DNA of 64,000 nt from Burkholderiaceae bacterium (lineage in GTDB: Bacteria; Pseudomonadota; Gammaproteobacteria; Burkholderiales; Burkholderiaceae_E), in the NCBI GenBank assembly GCA_024235875.1, contig JACKLP010000001.1:558001-622000 (forward strand). The letters are read 5' to 3'. Shown piece after piece: positions 35,303-43,916 of this stretch (position 1 is its first letter; every line of letters starts with the position of its first letter). The notes beneath the pieces were generated by a model. That model did no database searches and was not told the origin of the DNA. It saw nothing but the letters and a program-made list of their open reading frames with translations. Made by a program: the position numbers and the translations under genes.

Positions 35303-36178
35303 TCAAACCTTCTTGCGCCGCATCTCCGAGAAGATTCCGGAGGGTCTTATGACGAGCACGATCAATACGACGAGATAAGGTGCGATGTCCTTCCAGCCTT
35401 CTTCGAAGAAGAACCCTGAATACGCTTCGACGAGCCCGATGATCAAGCCGCCGACGATCGCACCGGGAATACTTCCAAAGCCCCCGACCACCGCCGCCGG
35501 AAACGCCTTAAGCCCAGCGAAGCCAAGCAGGGTATGGACGAAGTGTGTCGGCGCCAGAAGGACTGCTGCAAAGGCTGCAACGCCCGCAGAAATACCCCAG
35601 ATCAGGGTGTTGATGCGCCTGACTGGAATCCCCATGTAGTAGGCGGCAAGCTGATTCTGAGACGACGCCTGCATGGCGATCCCGATCCTGGTGCGCTTGA
35701 AGAACAACCACAGCACCAGGCAGAGCAGCGACGTCATCGCGATGATCGCGATCTCGTTCGCCGCGATCACCAGTCCCCCAAACCGGAACGCCCCGTCAGA
35801 GTATGGCGTTCGCAGCGCATGCGTGTCGGTACCCCAACCCGGAATCATCGATGCGATCCCACGCATTGCGAAACCGGCGCCGATCGTCACCATCACCGCC
35901 GCAAACGCGGGCTGTCCGGCGATCGGCCTGAGCAGGAACCGATCGAATGCCGCGCCAAACAAGGTCATGACCGCAATGGCGGCGAGCACGGCGGCCCAGA
36001 ACGGCCAGCCCCAGATGCTGGAGAAGGTGAACGCGACGAATGCGCCAAGCATCATCAGATCGCCTTGCGCGAAATTGACGACCTCGGTGGCCTTGTAGAT
36101 CAGCACGAAACCAAGCGCGATCAGGGCATAGATGCACCCCGTCGCAATACCTGCAATCGTTAGCTGCAGGACTGCCAT
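35303..36178 (-). CDS. livH: Branched-chain-type ABC transporter permease LivH
   Basis: Inner-membrane permease of 291 residues and about eight helices. It starts MAVLQLTIAGIATGCIYALIALGFVLIYKATEVVNFAQGDLMMLGAF, the characteristic LivH N-terminus, with the coupling loop FFKRTRIGIAMQASSQNQLAAYYMGI near residue 170. It is the first gene of the minus-strand transport operon (livH-livM-livG-livF-ligase-binding protein). A 181-base gap separates it from the acyl-CoA dehydrogenase gene upstream. Confidence 0.93.
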   Translation of the reverse strand: MAVLQLTIAGIATGCIYALIALGFVLIYKATEVVNFAQGDLMMLGAFVAFTFSSIWGWPFWAAVLAAIAVMTLFGAAFDRFLLRPIAGQPAFAAVMVTIGAGFAMRGIASMIPGWGTDTHALRTPYSDGAFRFGGLVIAANEIAIIAMTSLLCLVLWLFFKRTRIGIAMQASSQNQLAAYYMGIPVRRINTLIWGISAGVAAFAAVLLAPTHFVHTLLGFAGLKAFPAAVVGGFGSIPGAIVGGLIIGLVEAYSGFFFEEGWKDIAPYLVVLIVLVIRPSGIFSEMRRKKV

Positions 36179-36359
36179 TGTCTCCGCCCACCCTTGTGCT
36201 TGATGTATCGGTCGGCGAAGTCTACGGTGGACGGCCGCCCTGCGTCAAAGCACTCTACAGGGCCGGTGTGACGCGCCGCCGACAGTTCTCGCCGCCGACG
36301 GTTTGCGCCAGCGCGCCGGAACCCCGGCTAGCGTGTGCCCCGCTCCACCGACGCACCGA

Positions 36360-37514
36360 CTACTTGGTCGCTGGCAGACCCATGGAACGGGTGATCACTT
36401 CTTTCATGATCTCGTTCGTACCGCCATAGATCCGCTGCACGCGAGCATCCGCATAGGCTCTTGCGATCGGGTATTCCCACATGTACCCATACCCGCCATG
36501 CAACTGCACGCATTCATCGATCACCTTGCATTGCAGGTCGCTGCACCAGTACTTCGCCATCGACGCCGTCGACGTATCCAGGCGCTTTTCCACCAACAGC
36601 GCAATGCAATGGTCCACGAAGACCCGCCCGATCTGCACTTCCGTCTGCATCTCCGCCAGCTTGAAGCGCGTGTTCTGATAGGACGCGACGGTCGTGCCGA
36701 ACACCTTTCGGTCACGTGTATAGTCGACCGTCCAGTCGATTGCCGCCTGCGCGGACTCGATCGCCGAGATTGCGATCTGCAGCCGCTCCCAGGGCAACTC
36801 CTGCATCAGATAGATGAAGCCCTCGTTCTCGTTGCCGAGCAGGTTCTCGATCGGCACTTTCACATCATTGAAGAAGAGCTCCGACGTGTCCTGCGCCTTG
36901 AGCCCAACTTTCTTCAGACGCTTCCCCTTCTCGAAGCCAGGCATTCCCCGCTCGACTAGCAGCAGGCTGGTGCCCTTGGCACCCGCACTTGGATTCGTCT
37001 TGGCCACCGTGATCACGACATCGGCATGCCAGCCGTTCGTGATGAAGGTCTTCGATCCATTGAGCAAGTAGTGGTCGTCGCGCCTGATTGCCGTCGTCTT
37101 GACCCCCTGCAGGTCCGACCCGGCGGCCGGCTCGCTCATCGCGATCGCACCGATGAGCTCACCACTTGCAAGCTTCGGTAGCAGCTTGGTCTTCTGCTCC
37201 TCGCTGCCGTAGTGAAGGATGTAAGGCGCGACGATCTCCGAATGCAGGCCAAACCCAAGCCCCGTCGCGTTCACTCGAGCGACCTCTTCCATCAAGACGA
37301 CCGAGTAGAGCTTGTCCACCCCGGAGCCGCCGTATTGCTCCGGCATCGTCGGGCACAGAAGCCCCTGCGCACCCGCCTTGCGCCAGACCTCCCGATCGAC
37401 ATAGCCCTGCTCTTCCCACGCGTCGTGAAACGGCACGACCTCGTTCTCGAGGAACTTGCGAACCGAGTCGCGGAACATCTCGTGATCGGAGGTGAAGAGA
37501 GTGCGGTCGAGCAT
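36360..37514 (-). CDS. Acyl-CoA dehydrogenase
   Basis: FAD-dependent dehydrogenase of 384 residues, third in this block. The ATG at 37514 (MLDRTLFTSDHEMFRDSVRKF) matches family N-termini. Motifs: IAMSEPAAGSDLQGVKTTAI (about residue 130), GSKTFITNGWHADVVITVAKT, LPWERLQIAISAIESAQAAI and the C-terminal VQLHGGYGYMWEYPIARAYADARVQRIYGGTNEIMKE. It resembles long-chain/branched acyl-CoA dehydrogenases often found beside acyl-CoA ligases. It may be cotranscribed with livH or have its own terminator in the 181-base gap (none obvious). Confidence 0.89.
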   Translation of the reverse strand: MLDRTLFTSDHEMFRDSVRKFLENEVVPFHDAWEEQGYVDREVWRKAGAQGLLCPTMPEQYGGSGVDKLYSVVLMEEVARVNATGLGFGLHSEIVAPYILHYGSEEQKTKLLPKLASGELIGAIAMSEPAAGSDLQGVKTTAIRRDDHYLLNGSKTFITNGWHADVVITVAKTNPSAGAKGTSLLLVERGMPGFEKGKRLKKVGLKAQDTSELFFNDVKVPIENLLGNENEGFIYLMQELPWERLQIAISAIESAQAAIDWTVDYTRDRKVFGTTVASYQNTRFKLAEMQTEVQIGRVFVDHCIALLVEKRLDTSTASMAKYWCSDLQCKVIDECVQLHGGYGYMWEYPIARAYADARVQRIYGGTNEIMKEVITRSMGLPATK

Positions 37515-37583
37515 GGGGACTCCAGGGGACACAGGGAACGCCGCACTGCCCACTGCGTGGGAAGACGGTCCAACTTAATGCAT

Positions 37584-37603
37584 TCGTCTGACTGAATAGA
37601 CGA
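37584..37603. promoter_or_regulatory. Inverted repeat upstream of acyl-CoA dehydrogenase
   Basis: TCGTCT-N8-AGACGA, six-base arms, 70 bases upstream of the 37514 start. Its position in the 277-base gap before the AT-rich island suggests an operator for the dehydrogenase/liv genes. Low certainty because the arms are short. Confidence 0.35.
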
Positions 37604-37762
37604 GAAGTCTAGCGTACAGTAGTCCGTGAAGGCGAAGTCAGTACCTCGCGAATCGAGACGCGGATACGCAATCACGCTCAAGTCTCCGGCCTCAAGTAAA
37701 TCTTCCAATGCCAAGGTCTTTTTGACTCGCAAACGCGGCTCGGACTAGAGAAAGCGACTAGC

Positions 37763-37776
37763 GTCCGTTAACGGAC
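37763..37776. promoter_or_regulatory. Perfect 14-bp palindrome upstream of the histidine kinase
   Basis: GTCCGTTAACGGAC is a perfect palindrome ending 15 bases before the kinase ATG, overlapping the expected promoter or ribosome-binding area. It could be a regulator site; no partner response regulator gene is seen in the window. Confidence 0.4.
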
Positions 37777-37791
37777 CACAGGCGAAAGAAC

Positions 37792-39099
37792 ATGATTCCA
37801 GCGAAGAAAACAGCCCGAGGAACGATGCGGGCCTTGCAAGAACGAAAATTCTCGACAACCCGAATCGGCATGGCCATCGGTGCACTGTTCGCGCTCACAT
37901 CGATAGTTGCAGCCGCAATATACCAACGTGAAACATATGAGAACTCTATCGCGAATCAAGTCCGCATCTTGATCGCGATTTGCATGGCAATCTCTGCCGC
38001 AGCGATGAACTTCCGCAGTGAATTCGCAAAAAGCAACTACACGATCGCCGTCAATCTGCCGATATATGTTGCATGCGTCGGCCTGGTTGCAATCGTTTCC
38101 GGCGGCAATTCTATAGCACCAAGCACCACACCCGTCATACGATCCGCATTTACAATGACGATTGCGCTTCTCATCCTTCAAAGTTTCTCTTGTCTACACC
38201 CACGATCTTATCTAACGATTCTAGTAATGTTTGCCGGCTCAATAATAATAAAGGTACTAACATCTCGCGAGCCAGTAGAGATCAGCACAATCCTTTACTT
38301 CGTCATCGCCTCAATCTCTGCGTATGCGTTCTACACGAATTCGTTCAATCGAGATATCAAGCTAGAAGCGAAGCAAAGCGAACTGGAAGACAGCAACCGC
38401 CGCCTCTCGTCCGCGCTCGACTCCGCGATCGAAGCAAATGAGTTCAAGACACATGTCTTGCGCGCCGCAAGTCACGACATCCGCCAACCGCTTTCAGCAA
38501 TGGCAATAAGATTATCCAACCACGAAGAGGCAAGAGCACTAACGAAACTAGAGACCGCGGCGATTCTTCGAACGCTAGCCGACGTGGACGAAACTCTAGA
38601 CGACATAATCTACTCAGCGGATGCACAGCCATCCGTTTCTCGACCCCTTGAAAAAGTCAATATTTCAGAACTGATCGGCGATTTAATTCAATCCCACCAG
38701 TCCACCGCATCTGCACGGGGAATACAGATCAGCATGATGAAAGCCATAGACGACAAAATCTCCGGCTTGACCATTCGCCCACTAGCGCGCCGCGTGCTTT
38801 CGAATGCAATTGACAATGCAATAAAGCACCATCACACAGAAAGCCGGCACAAGAGCATCTCTATATTAGCCAAGAAACTAGACAAGCGCATCCTAATTGA
38901 AATTCGCGATGACGGCCCAGGAATCTCGAACAGATCAACTGAAACAACGCCAGGCAGCGGGATTCACTATGGCGTTCGAAACATGGAAGACTTATCGCAC
39001 AAACTCGTGAATCATCGACTCAAAATTCACACGCGAACGGGGATCGGCACACGCATCCGCTTTTATATACCACTAGCTACCAAGCGACCGCTGCAATAG
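37792..39099 (+). CDS. Membrane sensor histidine kinase (orphan)
   Basis: Predicted membrane sensor kinase of 435 residues. The N-terminal half has about six hydrophobic segments (from IGMAIGALFALTSIVAAAIY at residue 25 to TILYFVIASISAYAF near 180). A coiled-coil linker follows (EAKQSELEDSNRRLSSALDSAIEAN), then the phospho-acceptor motif ASHDIRQPLSAM (His near 228), the N-box RVLSNAIDNAIKH and the G-box RDDGPGIS. No receiver domain is fused and no response regulator gene adjoins it. Base composition is clearly more AT-rich than the catabolic genes beside it, with many AAA, ATA and CTA codons, a sign of transfer. The ligand is unknown. Confidence 0.85.
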   Translation: MIPAKKTARGTMRALQERKFSTTRIGMAIGALFALTSIVAAAIYQRETYENSIANQVRILIAICMAISAAAMNFRSEFAKSNYTIAVNLPIYVACVGLVAIVSGGNSIAPSTTPVIRSAFTMTIALLILQSFSCLHPRSYLTILVMFAGSIIIKVLTSREPVEISTILYFVIASISAYAFYTNSFNRDIKLEAKQSELEDSNRRLSSALDSAIEANEFKTHVLRAASHDIRQPLSAMAIRLSNHEEARALTKLETAAILRTLADVDETLDDIIYSADAQPSVSRPLEKVNISELIGDLIQSHQSTASARGIQISMMKAIDDKISGLTIRPLARRVLSNAIDNAIKHHHTESRHKSISILAKKLDKRILIEIRDDGPGISNRSTETTPGSGIHYGVRNMEDLSHKLVNHRLKIHTRTGIGTRIRFYIPLATKRPLQ

Positions 39100-39627
39100 T
39101 CAGGCAACGCGCGCGAAAAAGCCGTCTAAATGGAAGGCAGTGAGGTTCGGCCCATTCAGACAAATGCCGAACGCTCTAGTGTAGCTGGTTACATCTCAAC
39201 TCAATATGGACGTATATCCAGTAAAACTCGTCTCCCCCGATGCCGAGCTCAGCGATCACCGACGACCTGTTCACCAGATCTCAGTACGATGATCGCCCGC
39301 AGGTAGCGCTGCAGTGCCGATCCGGTCGGGGACAGGTCCTACATGACAGCGCCTCTGGAACTGGTCATTGCATGCCCGATAGCCGATCTCGATCGCAACT
39401 GGCCTACAACAATCGTTGATCCGCCGACGCGAATCAGTTGCGCCAAAGCAACACTGCAACCGAAGTCCGCCAGGAGCGCCCCAGCCGGCACGGGCATATC
39501 TAATAGACTGTCCCGCCACCTGCGAGGTGCGGTCGCCCTAAAAAAGGGGCGCATCGCGCACGCACGCTACCTGTCGCGACGCTTCCGGACACGACCAAGG
39601 CTGCGGGTGGGGCACGGAGGCCGACGC
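39100..39627. other. Non-coding stretch before the FeeM-like gene
   Basis: About 530 bases with no gene I can support. A plus-strand frame is open from 39343 into the FeeM-like gene, but its extra 95 residues are Arg/Pro-rich, look unlike family N-termini and lack a ribosome-binding site. The stretch probably holds the promoter and a long 5' leader; composition changes to GC-rich within it. Confidence 0.5.
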
Positions 39628-40443
39628 ATGACCACACAGCAAGACATACACCTAGTGCCACAGTTCGACCCTGATTTCGTGCGCTCCGTTCGTCGACGGG
39701 AATTGGCGGACCGGGTCGGGCGCCCAGCACCCGTTGAGTTGCCGTTCATCATTCGGCTAGCGCGAACTCAAGACCACTTGGCTAAGGCAGTCTCCGTCCG
39801 CTGGCAAGCTTACTCACGCACCCTGCCCGAACTCTCGTTAGAGCTCCGCGAACCCGAAGCTGCTGATTTGGCAGATTCATCAGTCGTTTTGTTAGCCGAA
39901 TCCAAGGCTACCGGATTGCCGATTGGTTCGCTACGTATCGAAACCAATTTCGATGGGCCACACTATTTGTCGAGATTTTTCACGCTCCCCAGTGAATTTA
40001 CTGGAAAACCGATAGCGTGGGTCACTCGGCTGGCCGTACAGTCTGGAACCACAGGCCAAACAGCCAAGCTGGCATTATTCAAAGCCATGTACATGTACTG
40101 CCTCGCATTTCAAATTGCGTGGATCACAGTCGGCTCTGTCCCGCCGCTAGACAAGCAATACTTAAGACTTGGCTTTCGGCCAATATTTCCGAACGGAAAA
40201 TTAGTCCCAATGCCGTCGAACAATTCGATACCGCAGCGAATGCTGGCTCTGAACGTTCTCGACGCTGAACGCGAATGGAGATGCCAAAAGCACCCCTTCT
40301 ACAAATTCATAGTTCGCGACTATTGCCCGGACATTCAGATATTCTCCTCATTGTCCGGATATTGGAGCCGCCCCCGCACGGATGCGCCCCCCCCCCTGCA
40401 GTCCAGATCCATGGAGTCGAGCTTCGGCTACACAATCGTCTAG
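39628..40443 (+). CDS. FeeM-type N-acyl amino acid synthase (acyltransferase)
   Basis: Predicted GNAT/acyl-homoserine-lactone-synthase-fold acyltransferase of 271 residues. Family members such as FeeM join a fatty acyl group from acyl carrier protein to an amino acid (tyrosine in FeeM). The ATG at 39628 has GGAGG seven bases upstream. Recognisable segments are IIRLARTQDHLAKAVSVRWQAY, VVLLAESKATGLPIGSLRIETN (acyl-CoA/ACP fold core), VTRLAVQSG, LALFKAMYMYCL, and RMLALNVLDAEREW with KHPFYKFIVRDYCPDI near the end. The product would be a lipo-amino acid, possibly a signal. It sits between a sensor kinase and a c-di-GMP protein, in AT-rich DNA. The family call is firm; the substrate is unknown. Confidence 0.82.
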   Translation: MTTQQDIHLVPQFDPDFVRSVRRRELADRVGRPAPVELPFIIRLARTQDHLAKAVSVRWQAYSRTLPELSLELREPEAADLADSSVVLLAESKATGLPIGSLRIETNFDGPHYLSRFFTLPSEFTGKPIAWVTRLAVQSGTTGQTAKLALFKAMYMYCLAFQIAWITVGSVPPLDKQYLRLGFRPIFPNGKLVPMPSNNSIPQRMLALNVLDAEREWRCQKHPFYKFIVRDYCPDIQIFSSLSGYWSRPRTDAPPPLQSRSMESSFGYTIV

Positions 40444-40577
40444 ACCATCAATTTTATGGCAAAGACTCCAAACAAAGAAGAGAAAGGCCGCACCGGCGGG
40501 TTGATATACAAAACTAGAATTTCAAATCCGCTGTCTTTCTTCTCGGTTTTCGCGACATGTAAGAATGCAGACGCACG

Positions 40578-43550
40578 CTATATCTCGAAAGAACCTCGTT
40601 TAGCAATATCCTGGCGCACGGACCGACTTCTAACCATCTCCGCAACCACCGGATCTCGAATTAGTTCCAGACAGGAATTGGCGCTGGTCACGACACGCTT
40701 ATCCAGTGGACGCGCAAGACCGAACCCTTGCCCATAATCCACCCCAAGGTCGATCAGCGCTTGGATTGTCTGGTGAGACTCGGCCCACTCCGCTATGCTC
40801 TTCATTCCAAGTTCGTGAGTTAAATCTACGATCGTCCTCGTAATAGCATAGTTGGCTGGATCTTGATCAATATCGCGGACGAAACTCCCGTCAATCTTGA
40901 TAAAGTCCGCCGGGATCTCTTTCAAGTAGTTAAAGGACGTATACCCCGCGCCGAAGTCATCCAATGCGAGCTTCGATCCATAGAGCCTAACACGATCCAC
41001 GAATTTTCGAGTAGAAGTCAGATCGTGAAGCGCAACGCTTTCGGTGATCTCAAAACACAGTTTTGACATAACCGCGGGATGATCGGCTATCATTGCGAAC
41101 GCATCGTCGACGAACCTCGAGTCATTGAGCGACGCGCCACTCATATTGATCGTGGCAAACGACATTTTCTGCAGATGTGCGGGATTTTCTTCTAACCATG
41201 CCAAAATACTAGCAAGAACCCAGCGATCGATAGACGACATGAGTCCATTTCTCTCAGCCGCACCAATAAATTTCCCCGGCGGAACAATCCCGCCGTTCTC
41301 GCCTCGCATCCGAATAAGGACTTCGTAGTTCAGCGAGAGATCGGCGGTAGTCATCGCAACAATCGGTTGAAACTCTAGAAAGTAGCGATCGGTGGGTATC
41401 TTTTGCTGCAAGTCTGCAACAACCTTTAGCTCCTCAAGGTGTGTCCGCAGAGCTTCGTCACGATCCGTAAGCTGAACGACGGTATTTCTGCCTCGCGCCT
41501 TGGCGTCAGAGCAAGCCCTGTCGGCCGCAGCTATGGCGTCCACTTGCTTCATTGAACCGTCGAGAGCAACGACACCAATGCTGACTGATATTGATAGCCG
41601 CTTACCTGAGACCTCGAACGGACGATTGCACACTGATGCTCGAACTCGATCGAACAGCGAATCAACAGCGAACTCCGGCAGATCCGTAAGGACTACGATA
41701 AACGAGTCTCCGATTCGGGCAACTTTGTCCGTTGGCCTCAGCGCTGCAACCACTCTCTCGGCAACCGCCTGCAGTACAGCGTCACCGGTTCCGTGGCCAT
41801 GCAAATCGTTAACAACCTTGAATCGATCGAGGTTGATGTAAGCAACTGCGCACACCACCCCCTCGCGAGCAGCTGAGATGCCATGATGAAGAGCTGACTC
41901 AAGTCCGCGACGGTTTAGAAGCTCTGTCAGTGAGTCATGTGTCGACAGCTTCGTAAGCTGTTGCTCTGCGCGCTTTCTCCGACTGATGTCCTGTATGGAG
42001 CCTTCTATCCCCTGTCCACCTTCTCGTATCCGCGCGAGAAACCATTGGCTAGAAGGAGATGACTTCGATTCGCCCTTGATCTCAAACTCTATTTCTCCTA
42101 CGTCACCCGCCTTCGCTGCGTTTACGAGCCGATCATACGTTGTTGCCCCAAGTATTCTGGACAGATGCAGACCGGCATTTTTCCCTTGCTCCAACTGCGA
42201 ACCAAACATATCTCTAAAGGCCGGATTGAATAGACTCAGAGCACCATTGCCAGCGGTCCCAAAGAGCCCCACCGGCATCGAATTGAAATTTTCTTCGAAT
42301 TTTTTCAGCGCACTCAGAGCCTCGGCCTGGGCATTTAGTCGAGCACTTCGCTCTTTCTTTATTCTTTCGGCCAGAGAGACTCCCATAACCAGTGACGACA
42401 TCAGTGCGCCACTTTGTGCATTCAACAGGCCAGAGAGTCCTGACAGCACGTCCGCTTGAAAAGCAATTTCGCTTATCAAGCCAACGACCAATATCCCCCA
42501 AGAGGCTGCGTACCATTTGGCAATTGCAGAGCGATTCCGGACCAATATCCTGACTAGGGTTGCCCAAACGTATCCCACCGTCACCAAAGAGGAAACCCAG
42601 AAAGTGCGCATAAAGGTTCCATGCGCCAAGAAGAGTGAGGCAACAGCGAGAACCACAAAAAGTGTTGAGATTGCGGCAAACGCCAGCTTGTTCCACCTCG
42701 CGCTAAGGTCCGACGAGAACAAGCTCTGATACAACGCAATCGAGAAAAATCCGTGAACCGCGAGTGACGCTCGCACAAACAATAAGTTGTGCTCGGGCGC
42801 CAAGACAATTCCTAGCCACTCGAGATCCCAGCCTCCGTTGAGAGCAGCTACTCGAAGTGATGTAACCAGCCATCCAGAGAAAAGAAAGAAGGTTGGGTCT
42901 GAATTTATAAGTGAAATTAGCGCACTGAATACGGCCATCATCAGAAATGAGCCGACCAATGCACCACCGAGTCTTTCGAATTTTCCGATTGACTCAGCGA
43001 AGGCCCCAGCTGTCCACAGCCTGGCTTTAGGTCGCCAAGCAATTGGCGCGTCAATTTGACCGACAATGGTAAACCGAGGGGCACGGGGCGTAAAATTTAT
43101 TGCCATGCCACCTTTCGCGAACCTTGTCGCCCCCGTTACTTCTTCGAATGTGGTCGGCTCTTCTTGACTAGAGGATTTGTAGGCCACCCAGAACCGAAAT
43201 TTCTTCCCTCTGAGCATCCTTAACTCAAGAACCAAAGGAACAAGCTGCTGATCCGCCTCCGGGCGAACCAGTACAGCAAGATTCTTAGTTAGGTCTCTAT
43301 TTTGAGGACTAAAGGCGGCGGTTTCCATTGAGGCGAGTTTTTCCTCGATTGAAACCGGATGCACTACATCGGGGTCGATTTCTGTGTAGGTCGCCCTAAC
43401 AGCACTCTCTGTCAGCCCGTCATTGTTCGCCTGGAGGAAGCTCGCTCCCGCAACTACGGCCGAGACAATTGCGGTCGCCACAAGCAACAGTTGGAACGAG
43501 CGAACGATCGCTTCATTCGCTCGTTGCAATAGGCGGCGCTGGGCGGGCAT
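40578..43550 (-). CDS. 7TM-DISM / PAS / GGDEF / EAL c-di-GMP signalling protein
   Basis: Membrane protein of 990 residues. A signal-anchor helix (about 18-40) is followed by an extracytoplasmic DISM-like beta domain (45-180), about seven membrane helices (195-395), a PAS domain (410-540), then GGDEF (560-715) and EAL (735-975). The GGDEF signature is degenerate (RIGDSF instead of GGDEF), so cyclase activity is unlikely. The EAL signature reads EVL, but other phosphodiesterase residues look present: NMSGASL, ITES, LDDFGAGYTSFNYL and KIDGSFV. It may therefore degrade c-di-GMP in response to an outside ligand. It converges with the FeeM-like gene across 134 bases and shares the island's AT-rich composition. 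Confidence 0.88.
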   Translation of the reverse strand: MPAQRRLLQRANEAIVRSFQLLLVATAIVSAVVAGASFLQANNDGLTESAVRATYTEIDPDVVHPVSIEEKLASMETAAFSPQNRDLTKNLAVLVRPEADQQLVPLVLELRMLRGKKFRFWVAYKSSSQEEPTTFEEVTGATRFAKGGMAINFTPRAPRFTIVGQIDAPIAWRPKARLWTAGAFAESIGKFERLGGALVGSFLMMAVFSALISLINSDPTFFLFSGWLVTSLRVAALNGGWDLEWLGIVLAPEHNLLFVRASLAVHGFFSIALYQSLFSSDLSARWNKLAFAAISTLFVVLAVASLFLAHGTFMRTFWVSSLVTVGYVWATLVRILVRNRSAIAKWYAASWGILVVGLISEIAFQADVLSGLSGLLNAQSGALMSSLVMGVSLAERIKKERSARLNAQAEALSALKKFEENFNSMPVGLFGTAGNGALSLFNPAFRDMFGSQLEQGKNAGLHLSRILGATTYDRLVNAAKAGDVGEIEFEIKGESKSSPSSQWFLARIREGGQGIEGSIQDISRRKRAEQQLTKLSTHDSLTELLNRRGLESALHHGISAAREGVVCAVAYINLDRFKVVNDLHGHGTGDAVLQAVAERVVAALRPTDKVARIGDSFIVVLTDLPEFAVDSLFDRVRASVCNRPFEVSGKRLSISVSIGVVALDGSMKQVDAIAAADRACSDAKARGRNTVVQLTDRDEALRTHLEELKVVADLQQKIPTDRYFLEFQPIVAMTTADLSLNYEVLIRMRGENGGIVPPGKFIGAAERNGLMSSIDRWVLASILAWLEENPAHLQKMSFATINMSGASLNDSRFVDDAFAMIADHPAVMSKLCFEITESVALHDLTSTRKFVDRVRLYGSKLALDDFGAGYTSFNYLKEIPADFIKIDGSFVRDIDQDPANYAITRTIVDLTHELGMKSIAEWAESHQTIQALIDLGVDYGQGFGLARPLDKRVVTSANSCLELIRDPVVAEMVRSRSVRQDIAKRGSFEI

Positions 43551-43916
43551 TCTGGTCCCTAGATGGCTGGTAACGTCAACTCCTCGGTTTTACTCCTGAG
43601 AAGTCAGTGTTCTGCTCTAGTGATTGACACCCGGTCGAGGAAAGGCGCTGGGCGGTCTGGTTGTTGGCTTCCACCGTCGCTGGGGTGTAAAAGCACCAGT
43701 TTCGATTGCATTGCTTTCTCTTGTAAGCCGAACTTCGGCTCCATCGTTCCGACTTCGTCAAGGCCCCCGTGAGTGGCTGCGATGCCTCGTTGACAGCACG
43801 AGGACGAGCGGAGAGCATTCAAGGTCGACTTGGTCCCTCGTTCCCATGTGGGCTCGCGAGGTTGGTCCCGCATCAAATATCAATGGCTCAGTTCTGGGCC
43901 CGAAGTGGTTCCTAGC
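43551..43916. other. Island edge, no gene recognised
   Basis: 366 bases between the 7TM-DISM gene and the dehydrogenase fragment. Several short open frames on both strands resemble no family I know. Composition is intermediate and becomes GC-rich from about 43917. It likely contains the promoter of the 43550 gene and the junction of the AT-rich island. No clear terminal inverted repeats, insertion sequence or attachment site were found. Confidence 0.4.

Noticed and set aside
37292..37732. Minus-strand frame whose start region reads like a protein (MRVKKTLALEDLLEAG)
   Set aside because: The rest lies over the acyl-CoA dehydrogenase gene in another frame, and there is no homology I recognise.
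39343..39627. 5' extension of the FeeM-like gene
   Set aside because: No ribosome-binding site, Arg/Pro-rich, and the ATG at 39628 has GGAGG at ideal spacing and a family-like N-terminus.
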